Source: CAIYZT01 sp031385445 (GTDB lineage Bacteria > Pseudomonadota > Alphaproteobacteria > Rhodobacterales > Rhodobacteraceae). From it: a DNA stretch of 64,000 nucleotides. The DNA lies in NCBI GenBank assembly GCA_031385445.1, contig JANNBM010000020.1:1-64000 (forward strand), read 5' to 3'. This document shows, one piece after another, positions 61,755 through 64,000 of this stretch (position 1 is the stretch's first letter; the number at the start of each line of letters is the position of its first letter). The position numbers and the translations under genes were made by a program. Under the pieces are notes generated by a model. The model did not search any database. It saw nothing but the letters and a program-made list of their open reading frames with translations, and was not told where the DNA came from.

Positions 61755-64000
61755 ATGTCCGCGCGGCCCCTGATTCTTGGCGGCGCGCCGGAAGGTTTTG
61801 ACGCCAGACTTCTTGCGCGGGAACTGGCCAAGGGCGCGCCGGTTATCCATGTCGCGCGCGATGACAAACGGGCCGATGCGATGCGCTCGGCGCTGGCTGT
61901 CATGGCGCCGGGCGTTGCGGTTCTGGAATTTCCCGCCTGGGATTGCCTGCCCTATGACCGCGTCTCGCCCAATCCGGTGATCTCGGCCAAACGCATGTCG
62001 ACGCTTGCGGCGCTTGCAAGCGGGCTGTCCGGCCCCTTCGTGCTGCTGACCACTCTTGGCGCGGTCAGTCAGCGGGTTCCGGCGCGGGACGTGATGCTGA
62101 CCGCGTCCTTTGTCGCCCATGTGGGTGACCGCGTGGACGAGGCGCGCCTGCGCGGATTTCTTGCCCGGATGGGGTTTTCGCCGGTGTCAACGGTGGCCGA
62201 GCCGGGAGATTTCGCGATCCGGGGCGGCATAATCGACATTTTTCCGCCGGGCGATACCGGACCTGTGCGTTTGGATTTTTTCGGCGATCAGTTGGACGGC
62301 GCGCGCCGGTTTGACCCGATCAGCCAGCGCACCTTGGAAAAGCTGTCGAAAATCGAATTCGCTCCGATGTCCGAGATAATTCTGGACGACCGCGCAATTT
62401 CGCGGTTCCGGCAGAATTACCGGGTTGAATTTGGCGCGGGCGGCGCGGACGATCCCTTGTACGAAGCCGTCAGCGCCGGCCGCAAGCATCAGGGGATGGA
62501 GCACTGGCTGCCGTTTTTTCACGAAAAGCTGGAAAGCCTGTTCGATTATCTGCCCGCTGCCACGATCTTTCTGGACGATCAGGTGACGAATGCCCGCATC
62601 ACGCGTTGGACCGGGATTGAAGACCAGTTTGACGCCCGGCGCGAGGCGATGTCAGCGCGCGGACGGATGGAATCGGTCTATAAACCCGTTCCGCCCGCGT
62701 TGTTGTATCTGGACGATACCGCGTGGGAGGCCTCCGTTGCCCGCCACCGCACCATCCAACTGTCGCCCTTGGCACAGTCGCCCGGGCCGGGCGTTCTGGA
62801 CGCAAGCGCGCGCATTGGCCGCAGTTTCGCGCCAGAGCGTCAACAGGAAAACATCAGCCTTTTTGGGGCTTTGGCGGATCATCTTCACAAACAGCTTCAA
62901 GATGGACAGGTCGTTATTGCTTCCTTTTCTGAAGGCGCGCGGGAGCGGCTTAAGGGGCTTTTGGAAGAACAAAAGATCACCAATGCCGCGCTGATCAAAG
63001 ATTTCCGCGAAGTGCCGGACGGCCGCGGCAAGCTGTTTTTGATGATCTGGCCACTGGAGGCGGGATTTACCGCGCCCGGGCTAACCGTGATTTCCGAACA
63101 GGACGTGCTGGGTGACCGCATGATCGGAAAGCCGCGCCGCAAGCGCAAGGCCGACAACTTTCTGCGCGACGCGCAAAGCCTGTCGGTCGGCGATCTGGTG
63201 GTGCATGTCGAACACGGCATTGGCCGCTATCTCGGCCTTGAAACCATCACCGCGCTTGGCGCGCCGCATGCCTGCGTCTCGCTGGAATATGCGGACAGTG
63301 CCAAGCTGTACCTGCCGGTCGAAAACATCGAACTGCTCAGCCGTTATGGCCATGAAGAGGGGCTGCTCGACAAGCTGGGCGGCGGTGCATGGCAGGCCAA
63401 GAAGGCCAAGCTGAAGGCCCGCATCAAAGACATCGCGGACCGTTTGATGCGCATCGCCGCCGAACGCGCCCTGCGCCAAGCGCCCGTGCTGGAGGCGCCC
63501 CATTCGATCTGGGAGGCGTTCGCGGCCCGCTTTCCCTATCAGGAAACCGACGATCAGCTGGCGGCGATTGCCGATGTGATCGCCGACCTTGAAAAGGGCT
63601 CGCCAATGGACCGTCTGATCGTCGGCGACGTGGGGTTTGGCAAGACCGAAGTGGCGATGCGGGCGGCGTTTGTGGCCGCGCTGTCTGGGATGCAGGTTGC
63701 GCTGATTTGCCCCACAACCCTGCTCGCGCGCCAGCACTATCGCAGCTTTATCGAGCGTTTCCGGGGCTTTCCGGTGACCGTGCGGCCCCTGTCGCGCTTT
63801 GTCAGCCAAAAAGACGCCAACCAGACACGCGAGATGATGGCGGCGGGGCAGGTCGATATCGTGATCGGCACCCACGCGCTTCTGGCCAAGGGAATCTCGT
63901 TCAAAAACCTTGGCCTGCTGGTTATCGACGAAGAGCAGCATTTCGGCGTGACGCACAAGGAACGGCTGAAGGAAATGCGCTCAGAGGTGCATGTGCTGAC
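61755..64000 (+). CDS. mfd: Transcription-repair coupling factor Mfd (3' end outside window)
   Basis: The first 748 codons. UvrB-like N-terminal module (FPAWDCLPYDRVSP near 56, then RGGIIDIFPPG), the RNA polymerase-interacting CarD-like domain (LVVHVEHGIGRYLGLE about 485-500), and the start of the SF2 translocase: motif I GDVGFGKTEVAMRAAF (about 625) and DEEQ box at about 725. Removes stalled RNA polymerase and recruits UvrA. No interruption in the visible part. Confidence 0.96.
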   Translation, partial: MSARPLILGGAPEGFDARLLARELAKGAPVIHVARDDKRADAMRSALAVMAPGVAVLEFPAWDCLPYDRVSPNPVISAKRMSTLAALASGLSGPFVLLTTLGAVSQRVPARDVMLTASFVAHVGDRVDEARLRGFLARMGFSPVSTVAEPGDFAIRGGIIDIFPPGDTGPVRLDFFGDQLDGARRFDPISQRTLEKLSKIEFAPMSEIILDDRAISRFRQNYRVEFGAGGADDPLYEAVSAGRKHQGMEHWLPFFHEKLESLFDYLPAATIFLDDQVTNARITRWTGIEDQFDARREAMSARGRMESVYKPVPPALLYLDDTAWEASVARHRTIQLSPLAQSPGPGVLDASARIGRSFAPERQQENISLFGALADHLHKQLQDGQVVIASFSEGARERLKGLLEEQKITNAALIKDFREVPDGRGKLFLMIWPLEAGFTAPGLTVISEQDVLGDRMIGKPRRKRKADNFLRDAQSLSVGDLVVHVEHGIGRYLGLETITALGAPHACVSLEYADSAKLYLPVENIELLSRYGHEEGLLDKLGGGAWQAKKAKLKARIKDIADRLMRIAAERALRQAPVLEAPHSIWEAFAARFPYQETDDQLAAIADVIADLEKGSPMDRLIVGDVGFGKTEVAMRAAFVAALSGMQVALICPTTLLARQHYRSFIERFRGFPVTVRPLSRFVSQKDANQTREMMAAGQVDIVIGTHALLAKGISFKNLGLLVIDEEQHFGVTHKERLKEMRSEVHVL

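Overview
The window is about 62-64% GC chromosomal DNA that reads like an alphaproteobacterium of the family Rhodobacteraceae (Roseobacter/Rhodobacter group). The basis is synteny plus protein character: the nifR3(dusB)-ntrB-ntrC-ntrY-ntrX-hfq-hflX run, a fused IspDF, the yceD-rpmF-plsX-fabH-ihfA-merR run, a class II DAHP synthase, an RTX/Hint exoprotein and a gene-transfer-agent-type holin. It is mostly core genome. I see no insertion sequence, integrase, CRISPR array, rRNA or plasmid feature. There is one tRNA (Pro, anticodon GGG).

Layout. 1-1205: 3' end of an RTX-repeat/Hint exoprotein. 1262-10532: a minus-strand block with a GlxA/AraC regulator, a branched-chain-type (Liv) ABC transporter in the order binding protein-livG-livF-livH-livM, and a dimethylglycine/sarcosine dehydrogenase; it looks like an uptake and catabolism module for methylated glycines. 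10698-21575: DAHP synthase, a PAS protein, YicC-Gmk-gamma carbonic anhydrase, Gap, a DUF808 membrane protein, transketolase, a coiled-coil protein with ZapA, and a monothiol glutaredoxin. 21588-25135: BolA, two GNAT acetyltransferases and PurL. 25326-27307: MAPEG-DGPF-ECF42 sigma cassette. 27504-32199: LysR regulator, MurI, DUF1684, ArgC, CcmE and an orphan GTA-type holin. 32309-38811: ArgS, SPOR protein, NagZ, ScpA, ScpB, a small protein and Dcd. 38881-43255: tRNA-Pro, MerR, IhfA, FabH, PlsX, L32 and YceD. 43388-46064: BamE, CinA-type amidase, PgpA and IspDF. 46266-55127: nitrogen-control operon(s) followed by Hfq and HflX. 55066-64000: M55 aminopeptidase, penicillin acylase, a beta-hydroxyacid dehydrogenase, a SYLF lipoprotein, HemB, a membrane protein and the 5' part of mfd.

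How genes work together. Several runs have ATGA/TGATG start-stop overlaps that imply translational coupling: SPOR-nagZ-scpA-scpB, purL-GNAT, plsX-fabH, ispDF-pgpA-cinA, dusB-ntrB, DGPF-ECF42 and yicC-gmk. Both NtrC and NtrX lack the GAFTGA loop that contacts sigma-54, so nitrogen control here probably works through sigma-70 holoenzyme, as known for Rhodobacter capsulatus NtrC.

Points most worth a second look: an apparent ATC start codon for hflX; a GNAT gene that runs in frame into bolA with no stop; a densely folded 3' UTR downstream of the LysR gene that ends in a strong terminator and carries an anti-Shine-Dalgarno stretch (candidate small RNA); an RBS-sequestering hairpin before the ABC binding protein; a LacI-type palindrome before gap; two very small conserved-looking genes; and the orphan holin. 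I did not find a clearly new multi-gene system. The nearest candidate is the MAPEG-DGPF-ECF42 cassette.
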